Assembly (NCBI GenBank): GCA_013042995.1
Contig: JABDPB010000115.1
Location: forward strand, 1 to 32,416
DNA length: 32,416 nt
Direction of reading: 5' to 3'
From: Ignavibacteriaceae bacterium
GTDB taxonomy: Bacteria > Bacteroidota > Ignavibacteria > Ignavibacteriales > Ignavibacteriaceae
This document shows, piece by piece, positions 7,412 through 14,907 of this stretch (position 1 is its first letter; each line of letters starts with the position of its first letter). The position numbers and the translations under genes were made by a program. The notes under the pieces were generated by a model, which worked only from the letters and a program-made list of their open reading frames with translations, ran no database searches and was not told the DNA's origin.

Positions 7412-10135
7412 ATGCTTCGATCTGTAAGAAGAAAGCTGGCTTCCTCTATTTCGGAAATAGAGGAAGTTGAAGACTTTAATTTTGGAAGCTGGCTAAAATC
7501 TCCCACTTCTCAAAAAATTGAATTAGGAACTATTAAATTCTGCCTGGGTGAAGAGCTTGATATTTGCTTTGATATAGATATGCCTGTTACTTCACAGCTA
7601 CGATTTAGTTTATTTTCCGTAGAAGTAACTCCTCCGCTTGAAGCCTATCTTTTTTCTAAGATAAGAAGCAACGCTGTCTTTTTCATTATGCATACAGTAA
7701 GCAGCAGGGGAATAGATATAACTGAAATTGAGCCGCGTCCATCATTCACTGCAAAGAATTTTTCTTTTTTAATTCCGGAAGTAACACAAAAAGAGATACG
7801 AGTTAAGTTTAATCCCTGGCCACCGGTTCGGTACAAAGCCAAAATAGATGAACCTGAAACTTTCGATTACCTAAGTGAAATGGTTCCGGAGGTTTTTAAC
7901 GTCGAGCTTTTAAACTTTAATGAATTTAAGAAAGAAACGCATAAGCTTGATATAAGTAAAGTGGATTTAAGCTCTCTTGGAAAAGTAAAAGTTAAAAAAA
8001 TTCCTACCTCTGCTGTTAAAAAGCCAAAGAAAATAATGAAGGTTAAAATTCCTTCAATAAGCAGTGTTAAGTCGAATCTTTCGAAACTTAGTATTGAAAA
8101 ACTATTGCATCCTGAAATTTTTACAACTGAAAGCATTACATTTCAAAATGTATCTTATTGGTCTGCACAGTTTAATTTCCCAGCCGTTAAATATTTAAAG
8201 TACTACGATGCGGAAGATGAACTTTTAATTGAAGAACAGAAAAAAGTAAAAGGCTACAACGAACCTAAAACTGTTAAAGAAGTACTAAGACTTATACTTA
8301 AAAATGTACAAAAAGTAAATTGGGAAAACAGAAAAGATTTACACATAAAATTGCTACCATACGAAGAAGAGGGTGCAAAATTTTTAGTCGAAAACGATTT
8401 CGCCCTTTTGCAGGATGAGTTTGGGTTGGAAAAGAAAAGAGAAGTGATAGCTGCTTTAAAATTCTTATTTGGCAACAGATTTATAAGAACCGCTTTAGTT
8501 GTCAGTCCCGCTGGTGGTTTTGGGAATTTTGAATTCAGCCAACAGTGCAATACAGAAATTGGATGGCAGGATAAGTTAAAGAAATATTGCCCTGAACTTT
8601 CTGTTCAATTAATTGCAGGTGGTAATGATATGCGGGCTGATCTGTGGAATAAATCTTCACTTATATACTTAGCTAGCTACGAAACACTGGTTAATGATTT
8701 CAATCTCAAAATTCTAGAAGCCAAAAAGTTGAAACAAATTGATTGTATTGTTTATGATGAAGCACAATTATTAATCAGGCACAAAGAAAAGATTGAGGAG
8801 CTTTTAAAGGCAATTAAACCTAGAACATTGTGGGCTGTATCTAGCTTTGTTAATGATTCACTTAAAGAAGAGCTAAACGAACTATACGCTGAAGGATTAA
8901 CAATTGAAGCATTTAAAATTCGAAAGAAACAAACTGTTGCTAAACAAGCACCGCGATTTATTTGGCACGAAGAGTGGATGGTGCCAGATGAAGAACAGAA
9001 TAAAGAATTTAAATCCAGCCTCGTAGATTGCCAAAAAGATTTAAGAAGAGTTCTGGAAACCGGCAATCCTTTTAGGTTTCAGGCAAACATTTTTACTCTC
9101 CTACACAGACTTAAGCAGGTAAGCAATTTTGCTCCGGGCAATACTTCAAGCCCAAAAACCAATTTACTTTTAGATCAGGTATTAACAATTAAGGAGAACG
9201 GTAAAAAAGTAGTTATACTTTCACAGTATGACAGGCTTGGCACAAAAAAGATCGAAAAGCTCTTTGAACAAAACAAAATAAATTATTTACTGTTGCCTGG
9301 CGGATTAGCGGCTGATGAAGTACAAAAATCTATTAACTTATTTAAAACAAAAGCAAACATTGTTGCATTAATTACTGATGCAAAAATTTCAAAGTTGAAC
9401 TTTAAAGATTGGAACGTGCCTTATGTAATAAGATTTGATCAATGGTGGAATCCGATTTCTACATGGGAGTTGGAAGATGTCTTTTCTTTTGATGATGATC
9501 GGGAAGGTGGAAATGAATCAACAAGTATTTACAATTATTATCTCCTAGAGTCAGTTGATCAAAGAATTAAGGAATTGCTTCATTCAAAAGGTTTGCTTAA
9601 TAAAAATATTTACGAATTAATGCCGCAAAAAGTTTTTGATGAACTTGTAACAATTGATGAATGGCTGCGACTGTTTAATATGCCCGCCAGTGAAGAATCG
9701 CATACTAGTACCAAACCAGCGGATGTACTTAAGTTTATTAATAAATCTACACTGAACTTTTTTAGGACGACACTTTCAAAATTCTTCTTTAAACTAGGAT
9801 ATACCAATGTAGATATTTTTGATCTTCCAAATTCAAGTTCATTTAACATTGCCGGTGAGGCAAAAAGAAATGACAGATCATTTTATCTATTTGCAAGAGT
9901 TTATTTAGAGGGAAATGTTTCCCAAAAAGTAGTTGAAGAAATAGTAATGGAATCTGCCGAATCGGAAAACTCAAGAGTGTTTATAATTACAAAAGGTAAA
10001 TTTCAAAAAGGCTGTGAAGACCTGCTGAATGATAACGTTACACTTTTGGATGGATTAACTTTGAGCAAGTTCTTAGTTGATCTCGGTCTGGTTAACTCTC
10101 AGACTACTGATCCAACGGCTGATTTAAAACTTTAA
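7412..10135 (+). CDS. SNF2-like helicase / Mrr-like fusion with degenerate catalytic motifs
   Basis: 907 aa from ATG 7412; a TTG just before it (7409) would add one residue. Residues 1-160 are of unknown fold and rich in beta strand; 165-215 form a Lys-rich linker. Residues about 310-740 follow the SNF2 ATPase layout: LLPYEEEGAKFLVEND (Q-motif-like), then LQDEFGLEKKR at 333-343 where active enzymes have D-x-M-G-L-G-K-T, then VYDEAQ (449-452) for DEAH, and DQWWNPISTWELEDV (676-690) for D-P-W-W-N-P, followed by FSFDDDREGG in place of the Q-x-x-R-x-x-R-x-G-Q arginine-finger motif. A C-terminal region (about 779-895) resembles the Mrr nuclease fold (KLGYTNVDIF, SRVFIITKGKFQ, VTLLDGLTLSKFL). Its catalytic positions appear substituted: Asn812 for the Asp, and FAR (827-829) for QxK. 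I infer a DNA-binding pseudo-enzyme or regulatory protein. Co-transcribed with the 177-aa gene. Confidence 0.7.
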   Translation: MLRSVRRKLASSISEIEEVEDFNFGSWLKSPTSQKIELGTIKFCLGEELDICFDIDMPVTSQLRFSLFSVEVTPPLEAYLFSKIRSNAVFFIMHTVSSRGIDITEIEPRPSFTAKNFSFLIPEVTQKEIRVKFNPWPPVRYKAKIDEPETFDYLSEMVPEVFNVELLNFNEFKKETHKLDISKVDLSSLGKVKVKKIPTSAVKKPKKIMKVKIPSISSVKSNLSKLSIEKLLHPEIFTTESITFQNVSYWSAQFNFPAVKYLKYYDAEDELLIEEQKKVKGYNEPKTVKEVLRLILKNVQKVNWENRKDLHIKLLPYEEEGAKFLVENDFALLQDEFGLEKKREVIAALKFLFGNRFIRTALVVSPAGGFGNFEFSQQCNTEIGWQDKLKKYCPELSVQLIAGGNDMRADLWNKSSLIYLASYETLVNDFNLKILEAKKLKQIDCIVYDEAQLLIRHKEKIEELLKAIKPRTLWAVSSFVNDSLKEELNELYAEGLTIEAFKIRKKQTVAKQAPRFIWHEEWMVPDEEQNKEFKSSLVDCQKDLRRVLETGNPFRFQANIFTLLHRLKQVSNFAPGNTSSPKTNLLLDQVLTIKENGKKVVILSQYDRLGTKKIEKLFEQNKINYLLLPGGLAADEVQKSINLFKTKANIVALITDAKISKLNFKDWNVPYVIRFDQWWNPISTWELEDVFSFDDDREGGNESTSIYNYYLLESVDQRIKELLHSKGLLNKNIYELMPQKVFDELVTIDEWLRLFNMPASEESHTSTKPADVLKFINKSTLNFFRTTLSKFFFKLGYTNVDIFDLPNSSSFNIAGEAKRNDRSFYLFARVYLEGNVSQKVVEEIVMESAESENSRVFIITKGKFQKGCEDLLNDNVTLLDGLTLSKFLVDLGLVNSQTTDPTADLKL
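7440..7466. repeat. 27-nt perfect palindrome inside the start of the SNF2-like gene
   Basis: Arms CTTCCTCTATTTC (7440-7452) and GAAATAGAGGAAG (7454-7466) are exact reverse complements around the single base G7453. It covers about codons 10-18 of the gene, so both strands encode the same peptide core SSISEIEE. As RNA it could fold into a stem of about 12 bp with a 3-nt loop, 28 nt after the start codon; as DNA it could be a dimer-binding site. Confidence 0.85.
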
Positions 10136-10156
10136 CTATTTTCTTACTTATAACAA

Positions 10157-10903
10157 CTAATTGGATTCTATTTTATTCTTTAAAGATTGCGGAGTTGCAA
10201 ACCTGTACTCATCAATTTCTGTGTTAAGTTCAATCGAAGTGTATTGAACCTCCATTATCAGGTCACCATCTATGTAAACATCAACTGAGAATGGGAATAA
10301 AATATTGTTAACGTATCTGTATTCTGTGTAGATAGATTCATAATTTCTTTCTATCCCTCCGATTGTTGCAACAGTGGTTGATTTTACTATCACACTAGTT
10401 TCTGAATCTAAATTGTAACTCACTTTTAATCCGCTCGGCTTTGATAGTAAAATTACATCTGTAAGAACATTACCAATACTTTCGGGTTCTAAAATTCTGA
10501 TTTCAAATCCCTTTGTACGGTAGTTAAATAATAGTCCGTCAATATTCGCTTGGGTTTTTAAAAGTTCTAATTCCTCATCTTTAATTAATGAAGGTTCCGT
10601 TTCACCCAACATTTGATTAAATGTCCAACCAATTTTGCCATCGAAAACTTCAACGAAAGTAAAACCTTCGTACCTGCCTTCTAATCTGTATTTGTTTGGT
10701 CGTTGAATAAAAGTTGAGAGCTCAATTTCCAAACCGCTTTGGCGTAAAATACCTTTTGTTACAATTGTTTGAATGTTTAATAGTTTTTCCTGTCCTACAA
10801 TTTTAAAGTGCGATTCTAAAATTGATTCAATTGATTGCGCATTTAAAATATTCAATACTCCAAATGCTGAAGCTAAAAAAATAATGTGAATTAATTTTTT
10901 CAT
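10157..10903 (-). CDS. Exported LolA-like outer-membrane lipoprotein-sorting domain protein
   Basis: 248 aa with a clear signal peptide (KKLIHIIFLASAFGVLNILNAQ, cleavage after LNAQ near residue 23), so periplasmic. The mature part has the antiparallel strand pattern of the LolA/LolB-like fold: repeated strands such as TIVTKGILRQSGLEIELSTF, NKYRLEGRYEGFTFVEVFDG and VILLSKPSGLKVSYNL, with a GKIGWTFN segment where LolA-like proteins carry the conserved Gly-x-x-Trp. It probably binds a lipid or lipoprotein, but the cargo is unknown. It is 53 bp downstream of the C69 peptidase gene on the same strand and converges with the SNF2-like gene (21 bp apart). Not orthologous with certainty to LolA, hence no symbol. 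Confidence 0.65.
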   Translation of the reverse strand: MKKLIHIIFLASAFGVLNILNAQSIESILESHFKIVGQEKLLNIQTIVTKGILRQSGLEIELSTFIQRPNKYRLEGRYEGFTFVEVFDGKIGWTFNQMLGETEPSLIKDEELELLKTQANIDGLLFNYRTKGFEIRILEPESIGNVLTDVILLSKPSGLKVSYNLDSETSVIVKSTTVATIGGIERNYESIYTEYRYVNNILFPFSVDVYIDGDLIMEVQYTSIELNTEIDEYRFATPQSLKNKIESN

Positions 10904-10956
10904 TAATAATCTTCTAATGTTAGATAGAATATTTTACAACAATAATTCTATTTCAT

Positions 10957-12567
10957 CTAAAATTTTTCATCATATTTTGTCCATAACTCATCGCCCAGGT
11001 CCCAAGCACGTTGTACAATTTTAGACTGAAGTTGGTAGCAGTGCTCTGTAAGAAACTCTTTTGCTTTTTCACGGCTTTTTCCCCAAAGCTCAAGTGCTTC
11101 CTTTTCAAACGATTCTTGATTGCCAAAAAGTTCTACTTGCATTGGATCCCAAACAGCTCTAACATCATGGCGCATATCTCCCCAGCGTTGTGCTGCAAGA
11201 GTGCCAAGCCTGTTAAAAGCCCACCATGCAGATTCGCGCGTGTAGCCATTTACTCTCCCTGGAGTTGATGAAGTTTTATGAACTCTTGTAATTCCCGAAT
11301 AAAACGGAGCATAAATTGAAGTAGCCACATTATCCCATGCAAGCCAAACCAATCCACCAATTTCGTTTGGCAGCCAGCTTCTGCACTGGATTATTGTTGC
11401 ATACATGGTATACCAGCGTGCAATGGTTCTTTCGCCTCGCCATCCCCAGCCACCATTTATTTTGAAAAGTTTGTTCATGTCGTATGGCATAAAGGGATTT
11501 GCTAGTGGTGATAATACAGTTTTACCACTATCGTCTGTTACTGTTAAATCTTCTATGAAATTAAAATCTGTTCCTTCATAATAATCCTGAAAGATTTCAA
11601 CCATTTTTTCAAGTGTTATCGGGGATTCTGGTTTAACTGAAAATGGATAATTCTCTGCATTCGGGTCTAGCTTTAATGAAGGTGCAACTAAATCAAAGAC
11701 ACGCCATTCTCTGCGTCTGCAGGAGAGTGAATTTCTGTGTGCATATGCGTAGCAAAATTCAAATTGTCCATCTTCTGGATTCCACCAGCCGTTTTCTTTT
11801 GCAACATCAAAAACATTTTCAGAGAACATAAAGAATTCAGGATTATCTGTTTCAATCTCTCTTATCCTGCTTGCATTTGCGCTAACTGAGATGTGTTCAT
11901 CAGGAACTCTCTGCGCAACCCAAACAGCACCTACTTTATCTTTACCAGGACCCACAATTTCCAGAACCCATACTTCCTTTGGGTCTGCAATTGTTAAGGT
12001 CTCGCCGTAGTCATTCCAGCCGTATTGTTTTAAAAGTTCTCCCGCAATTTCAATTGCTTCACGTGCAGTTTTAGCTCTCTGAAGCATTAACATACACAAT
12101 CTCTGGCAGTCAATTAATCCTTTATCTGATTGGAGTTCATCTCTTCCGCCAAAAGTTGTTTCGCCAATCGCAACCTGTTGATCGTTTATGCATGGATATG
12201 CACTATTTATGTAACCAAAAGTATAGTCAACCTGCGGAATTTTTCCAGTAGGAACATGCTTGTAGGTAGGCATTTTCTTTGTATCATTTTTTTCTCTTTT
12301 ATATAGTGTAACCTGTTCGCCTTTTTCGTGATAAAGCGGCGGAACAATATCAAGCCAGCTTCGTGTTCTGTGGCTGTCATCTGTGTGTGATGTAATTACA
12401 GAACCATCATAGCTAGCTAGTTTACCAACTGTAACTGTTGTACATCCATCCGGAATGCCGCCTTCCCAATCTGCTCTTTCTTCTTCTGTTTCGTTTTGAG
12501 CTAATAGAAAAGGTACAATCGCAAATAACAATAAAAGTATTTTTATCAGAAGGTTTTTGTAAGTCAT
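10957..12567 (-). CDS. Secreted C69-family dipeptidase
   Basis: 536 aa. The start is set at 12567, not at upstream in-frame ATG codons, because a GGAG ribosome site (12575-12578) lies 7 nt before it and the protein then begins with a signal peptide (TYKNLLIKILLLLFAIVPFLLAQ). Family C69 is an N-terminal-nucleophile hydrolase group. The expected nucleophile is Cys42 in DGCTTVTVGKLAS, followed by the typical DGSVITSHTDDS segment, VDYTFGYINSAYPCINDQQ, and GETTFGGR. A short acidic propeptide (about 25-41) would have to be removed to expose Cys42. C-terminal segments GGLVWLAWDNVATS and ESAWWAFNRLG also fit the family. Predicted role: periplasmic or extracellular cleavage of dipeptides for nutrition. 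A LolA-like gene follows. Confidence 0.9.
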   Translation of the reverse strand: MTYKNLLIKILLLLFAIVPFLLAQNETEEERADWEGGIPDGCTTVTVGKLASYDGSVITSHTDDSHRTRSWLDIVPPLYHEKGEQVTLYKREKNDTKKMPTYKHVPTGKIPQVDYTFGYINSAYPCINDQQVAIGETTFGGRDELQSDKGLIDCQRLCMLMLQRAKTAREAIEIAGELLKQYGWNDYGETLTIADPKEVWVLEIVGPGKDKVGAVWVAQRVPDEHISVSANASRIREIETDNPEFFMFSENVFDVAKENGWWNPEDGQFEFCYAYAHRNSLSCRRREWRVFDLVAPSLKLDPNAENYPFSVKPESPITLEKMVEIFQDYYEGTDFNFIEDLTVTDDSGKTVLSPLANPFMPYDMNKLFKINGGWGWRGERTIARWYTMYATIIQCRSWLPNEIGGLVWLAWDNVATSIYAPFYSGITRVHKTSSTPGRVNGYTRESAWWAFNRLGTLAAQRWGDMRHDVRAVWDPMQVELFGNQESFEKEALELWGKSREKAKEFLTEHCYQLQSKIVQRAWDLGDELWTKYDEKF

Positions 12568-12600
12568 ATTTAATCTCCGATATGTTGCACATTTAGTTGC

Positions 12601-12632
12601 TAAATATAAAGAAGTGTAAAGCATTACTTCAA
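12601..12632 (-). promoter_or_regulatory. Candidate promoter of the C69 dipeptidase gene
   Basis: On the minus strand TTGAAG (12627-12632) is separated by 18 nt from TATATT (12603-12608, 5 of 6 matches to TATAAT). The same bases also fit the Bacteroidota type of promoter (TTG, 21 nt, TATATTTA against TAnnTTTG). The predicted transcript start is about 28 nt upstream of the start codon at 12567, leaving room for the GGAG site. Sequence-only prediction. Confidence 0.4.
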
Positions 12633-12767
12633 TTAAAATATTCTTACGTACAGACTATGAGACACATAACTCCACTTAGATATATTAATATGCTAGGGAT
12701 GAAAATCATCGCAAATCAAAAAAAATCTTTATATTTCGCTCTAAAATTTTCTGATATTGCGGAATTA

Positions 12768-14063
12768 ATGCAGACAGTTTACATCAACAAATTAAAAAAC
12801 CACGTCGGGGAAGAAGTAACACTTCGCGGGTGGCTTTTCAATAAAAGATCAAGCGGTAAAGTTCAGTTTGTAATCCTGCGTGATGGAACAGGATATATAC
12901 AGTGCGTTTTATTTAAGGGAAACGTTTCAGATGAAGTTTTTCAACTTGCAGATAGACTTGGACAGGAATCTTCTATTGAAGTTAGAGGCAAAGTAAAAGT
13001 GGAACCGCGTGCACTTGGCGGATACGAATTGGATGGAACCGATTTAAAGGTTATTCACGAAGCAACAAATTATCCAATTACACCCAAAGAACACGGTATT
13101 GAATTTTTGCTCGATAAAAGACATCTATGGCTCCGATCTAAAAAGCAGGTTGCAATTTTAAGAATTCGGCACAGAATAATTAAAGCTATAAGAGATTTTT
13201 TTGATGAACGCGATTTTATTTTAATGGATCCACCAATTTTAACTCCAAACGCAGTTGAAGGAACATCTACCCTTTTTAAAACTCCATATTTTGATTTAGG
13301 CAATGCATTTTTAACTCAGTCGGGACAACTTTATGCAGAAGCAGGAGCAATGGCGCACGGCAAAGTATATACTTTTGGTCCTACGTTTAGAGCGGAAAAA
13401 TCAAAAACACGAAGGCACTTAACCGAGTTTTGGATGTGCGAACCTGAAATGGCATTTGCTGATTTAAACGATGATATGGATTTAGCTGAAGAGATGCTTG
13501 AGTACGTTGTTCAAACTATTTTAAAAGAAAAACACGATGAGTTGAAAGTACTGGAAAGAGACACATCAAAATTAGAAAATGTAAAAAAACCATTTCCCAG
13601 GATCAGCTACAGCGAAGCTGTTGATATTTTGAAAAAGAATGGTTCTGATTTTGAATGGGGCAACGATTTTGGCGCGCCAGATGAAACCGTAATCGTTCAA
13701 CAATTCGATAGACCAGTTATAATCCATCGTTATCCTGCTGCAGTTAAGGCTTTTTACATGAAACGCGATGCAGAAAATCCTAAACTTGCACTAGCAGTCG
13801 ATGTACTTGCACCTGAAGGTTATGGGGAAATTATTGGCGGCAGTCAGAGAGAAGACAATCTTGATGAACTTCTGAAAAGAATTGAAGAGCATAATCTACC
13901 TAAGGAAGTTTTTGAGTGGTATTTAGATTTGCGAAGATATGGCTCAGTGCCGCATGCTGGTTTTGGAATTGGTTTGGAAAGAACTGTTAGCTGGATTTGT
14001 GGATTGGAACATTTGCGCGAAGCGATTCCATTTCCAAGAATGATTTATCGTAATACACCATAG
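12768..14063 (+). CDS. asnS: Asparaginyl-tRNA synthetase
   Basis: 431 aa from ATG 12768. The reading frame is open further upstream, but the family N-terminus ([22 protein letters not shown]) begins here and GGA stands 4 nt before it. The N-terminal OB-fold anticodon-binding domain (about 1-100) includes [18 protein letters not shown] and [14 protein letters not shown]. The class II catalytic domain carries motif 2 ([20 protein letters not shown]) and motif 3 ([15 protein letters not shown]). The [11 protein letters not shown] segment and QREDNLDEL separate AsnRS from AspRS. It charges tRNA-Asn in the cytoplasm. It is divergent from the dipeptidase gene and followed after only 10 bp by nuoJ, so the respiratory genes may be read from the same transcript. 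Confidence 0.96.
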   Translation: MQTVYINKLKNHVGEEVTLRGWLFNKRSSGKVQFVILRDGTGYIQCVLFKGNVSDEVFQLADRLGQESSIEVRGKVKVEPRALGGYELDGTDLKVIHEATNYPITPKEHGIEFLLDKRHLWLRSKKQVAILRIRHRIIKAIRDFFDERDFILMDPPILTPNAVEGTSTLFKTPYFDLGNAFLTQSGQLYAEAGAMAHGKVYTFGPTFRAEKSKTRRHLTEFWMCEPEMAFADLNDDMDLAEEMLEYVVQTILKEKHDELKVLERDTSKLENVKKPFPRISYSEAVDILKKNGSDFEWGNDFGAPDETVIVQQFDRPVIIHRYPAAVKAFYMKRDAENPKLALAVDVLAPEGYGEIIGGSQREDNLDELLKRIEEHNLPKEVFEWYLDLRRYGSVPHAGFGIGLERTVSWICGLEHLREAIPFPRMIYRNTP

Positions 14064-14073
14064 TAAAATTAAT

Positions 14074-14589
14074 ATGAGTTTAGAGCTAATACTTTCTATC
14101 GTTTTTGGAGGAATTTGTGCAGTTACTGCATTGCTAGTAATTACGCGAATTAATCCTGTAATTTCTGCGTTGTTTCTTGTTGTTAATTTTGCTTCGCTCG
14201 CTGGACTTTATCTGATATTAAATGCACAATTCATTGCTATTGCGCAGATTATTGTCTATGCCGGGGCCATTATGGTTTTCTTCCTTTTTGTAATTATGCT
14301 TTTAAATCCTGAAAGTGAAAAAAAATTCTTTTCGCATAAACCATATATTAAAATTTTTACTGTGGTTATAGTTGCAATTGTATTTGTTCAAATTATTTAT
14401 ATGATTTTCCTAGCACAGCCATCCGAAGAACTTATAAAAGAAAGTGCGAAAAGCGTGAATGCAGGAACAATTGAACAGATCGGAAGGGAACTATTTACAA
14501 ATTACGTTCTGCCCTTTGAAGCAGCTGGATACTTGCTTCTAGCTGCAACAATCGGTGCATTAGTAATTGCTAAAAAGAAGTTTGAATAG
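14074..14589 (+). CDS. nuoJ: NADH-quinone oxidoreductase subunit J
   Basis: 171 aa, five predicted membrane helices. The hallmark third helix, [20 protein letters not shown], contains the conserved Tyr-Ala-Gly-Ala segment where complex I forms a pi-bulge during turnover. A hydrophilic loop (about 115-140) precedes the last helix. NuoJ belongs to the membrane arm and links quinone reduction to ion pumping. It starts 10 bp after asnS and ends 2 bp before nuoK. It is the first nuo gene here; nuoA-I are not in this window, so the complex I genes are split in this genome. Confidence 0.95.
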   Translation: MSLELILSIVFGGICAVTALLVITRINPVISALFLVVNFASLAGLYLILNAQFIAIAQIIVYAGAIMVFFLFVIMLLNPESEKKFFSHKPYIKIFTVVIVAIVFVQIIYMIFLAQPSEELIKESAKSVNAGTIEQIGRELFTNYVLPFEAAGYLLLAATIGALVIAKKKFE

Positions 14590-14591
14590 TT

Positions 14592-14897
14592 ATGCAAATT
14601 CCAATTGAATATTATTTAATACTTAGTGCATTTATGTTTTCTGTTGGAGTAGTAGGTGTACTAACACGAAGAAATGCAATTGTTGTTTTTATGTGTGTCG
14701 AACTGATGCTAAATTCGGCAAATCTTACTCTTATAACTTATTCATCATATTTAGGTGATACAGTCGGGCAGCTTTTTGTTTTCTTTGTAATGGCTGTTGC
14801 TGCTGCTGAAGCTGCTGTTGGTCTTGCAATTATAATTGCGATCTTCAGAAATAAGCTTACAATCAATATTGATGAAATAAATATTCTTAAATGGTAA
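14592..14897 (+). CDS. nuoK: NADH-quinone oxidoreductase subunit K
   Basis: 101 aa, three helices, standard length for NuoK/ND4L. It retains both functional membrane glutamates: one in [18 protein letters not shown] (helix 2) and one in [20 protein letters not shown] (helix 3), which form part of the central proton path. It starts 2 bp after nuoJ and is followed by nuoL 10 bp later, in the usual J-K-L order. Confidence 0.96.
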   Translation: MQIPIEYYLILSAFMFSVGVVGVLTRRNAIVVFMCVELMLNSANLTLITYSSYLGDTVGQLFVFFVMAVAAAEAAVGLAIIIAIFRNKLTINIDEINILKW

Positions 14898-14907
14898 ATA
14901 ATTTTTA

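Noticed and set aside
7300..7506. Minus-strand open frame sharing the peptide SSISEIEE with the SNF2-like gene
   Set aside because: The identity is explained by the perfect DNA palindrome at 7440-7466, not by a second gene. It has no start signal and lies inside two well-supported genes.
12568..12624. Longer start of the C69 peptidase
   Set aside because: It would place 19 residues before a standard signal peptide; the GGAG site at 12575-12578 fits the start at 12567.
12597..12767. Upstream extension of asnS by 57 residues
   Set aside because: The extension is basic and unlike any AsnRS N-terminus. The family sequence starts at 12768, and the extension overlaps the promoter and leader region of the divergent peptidase gene.
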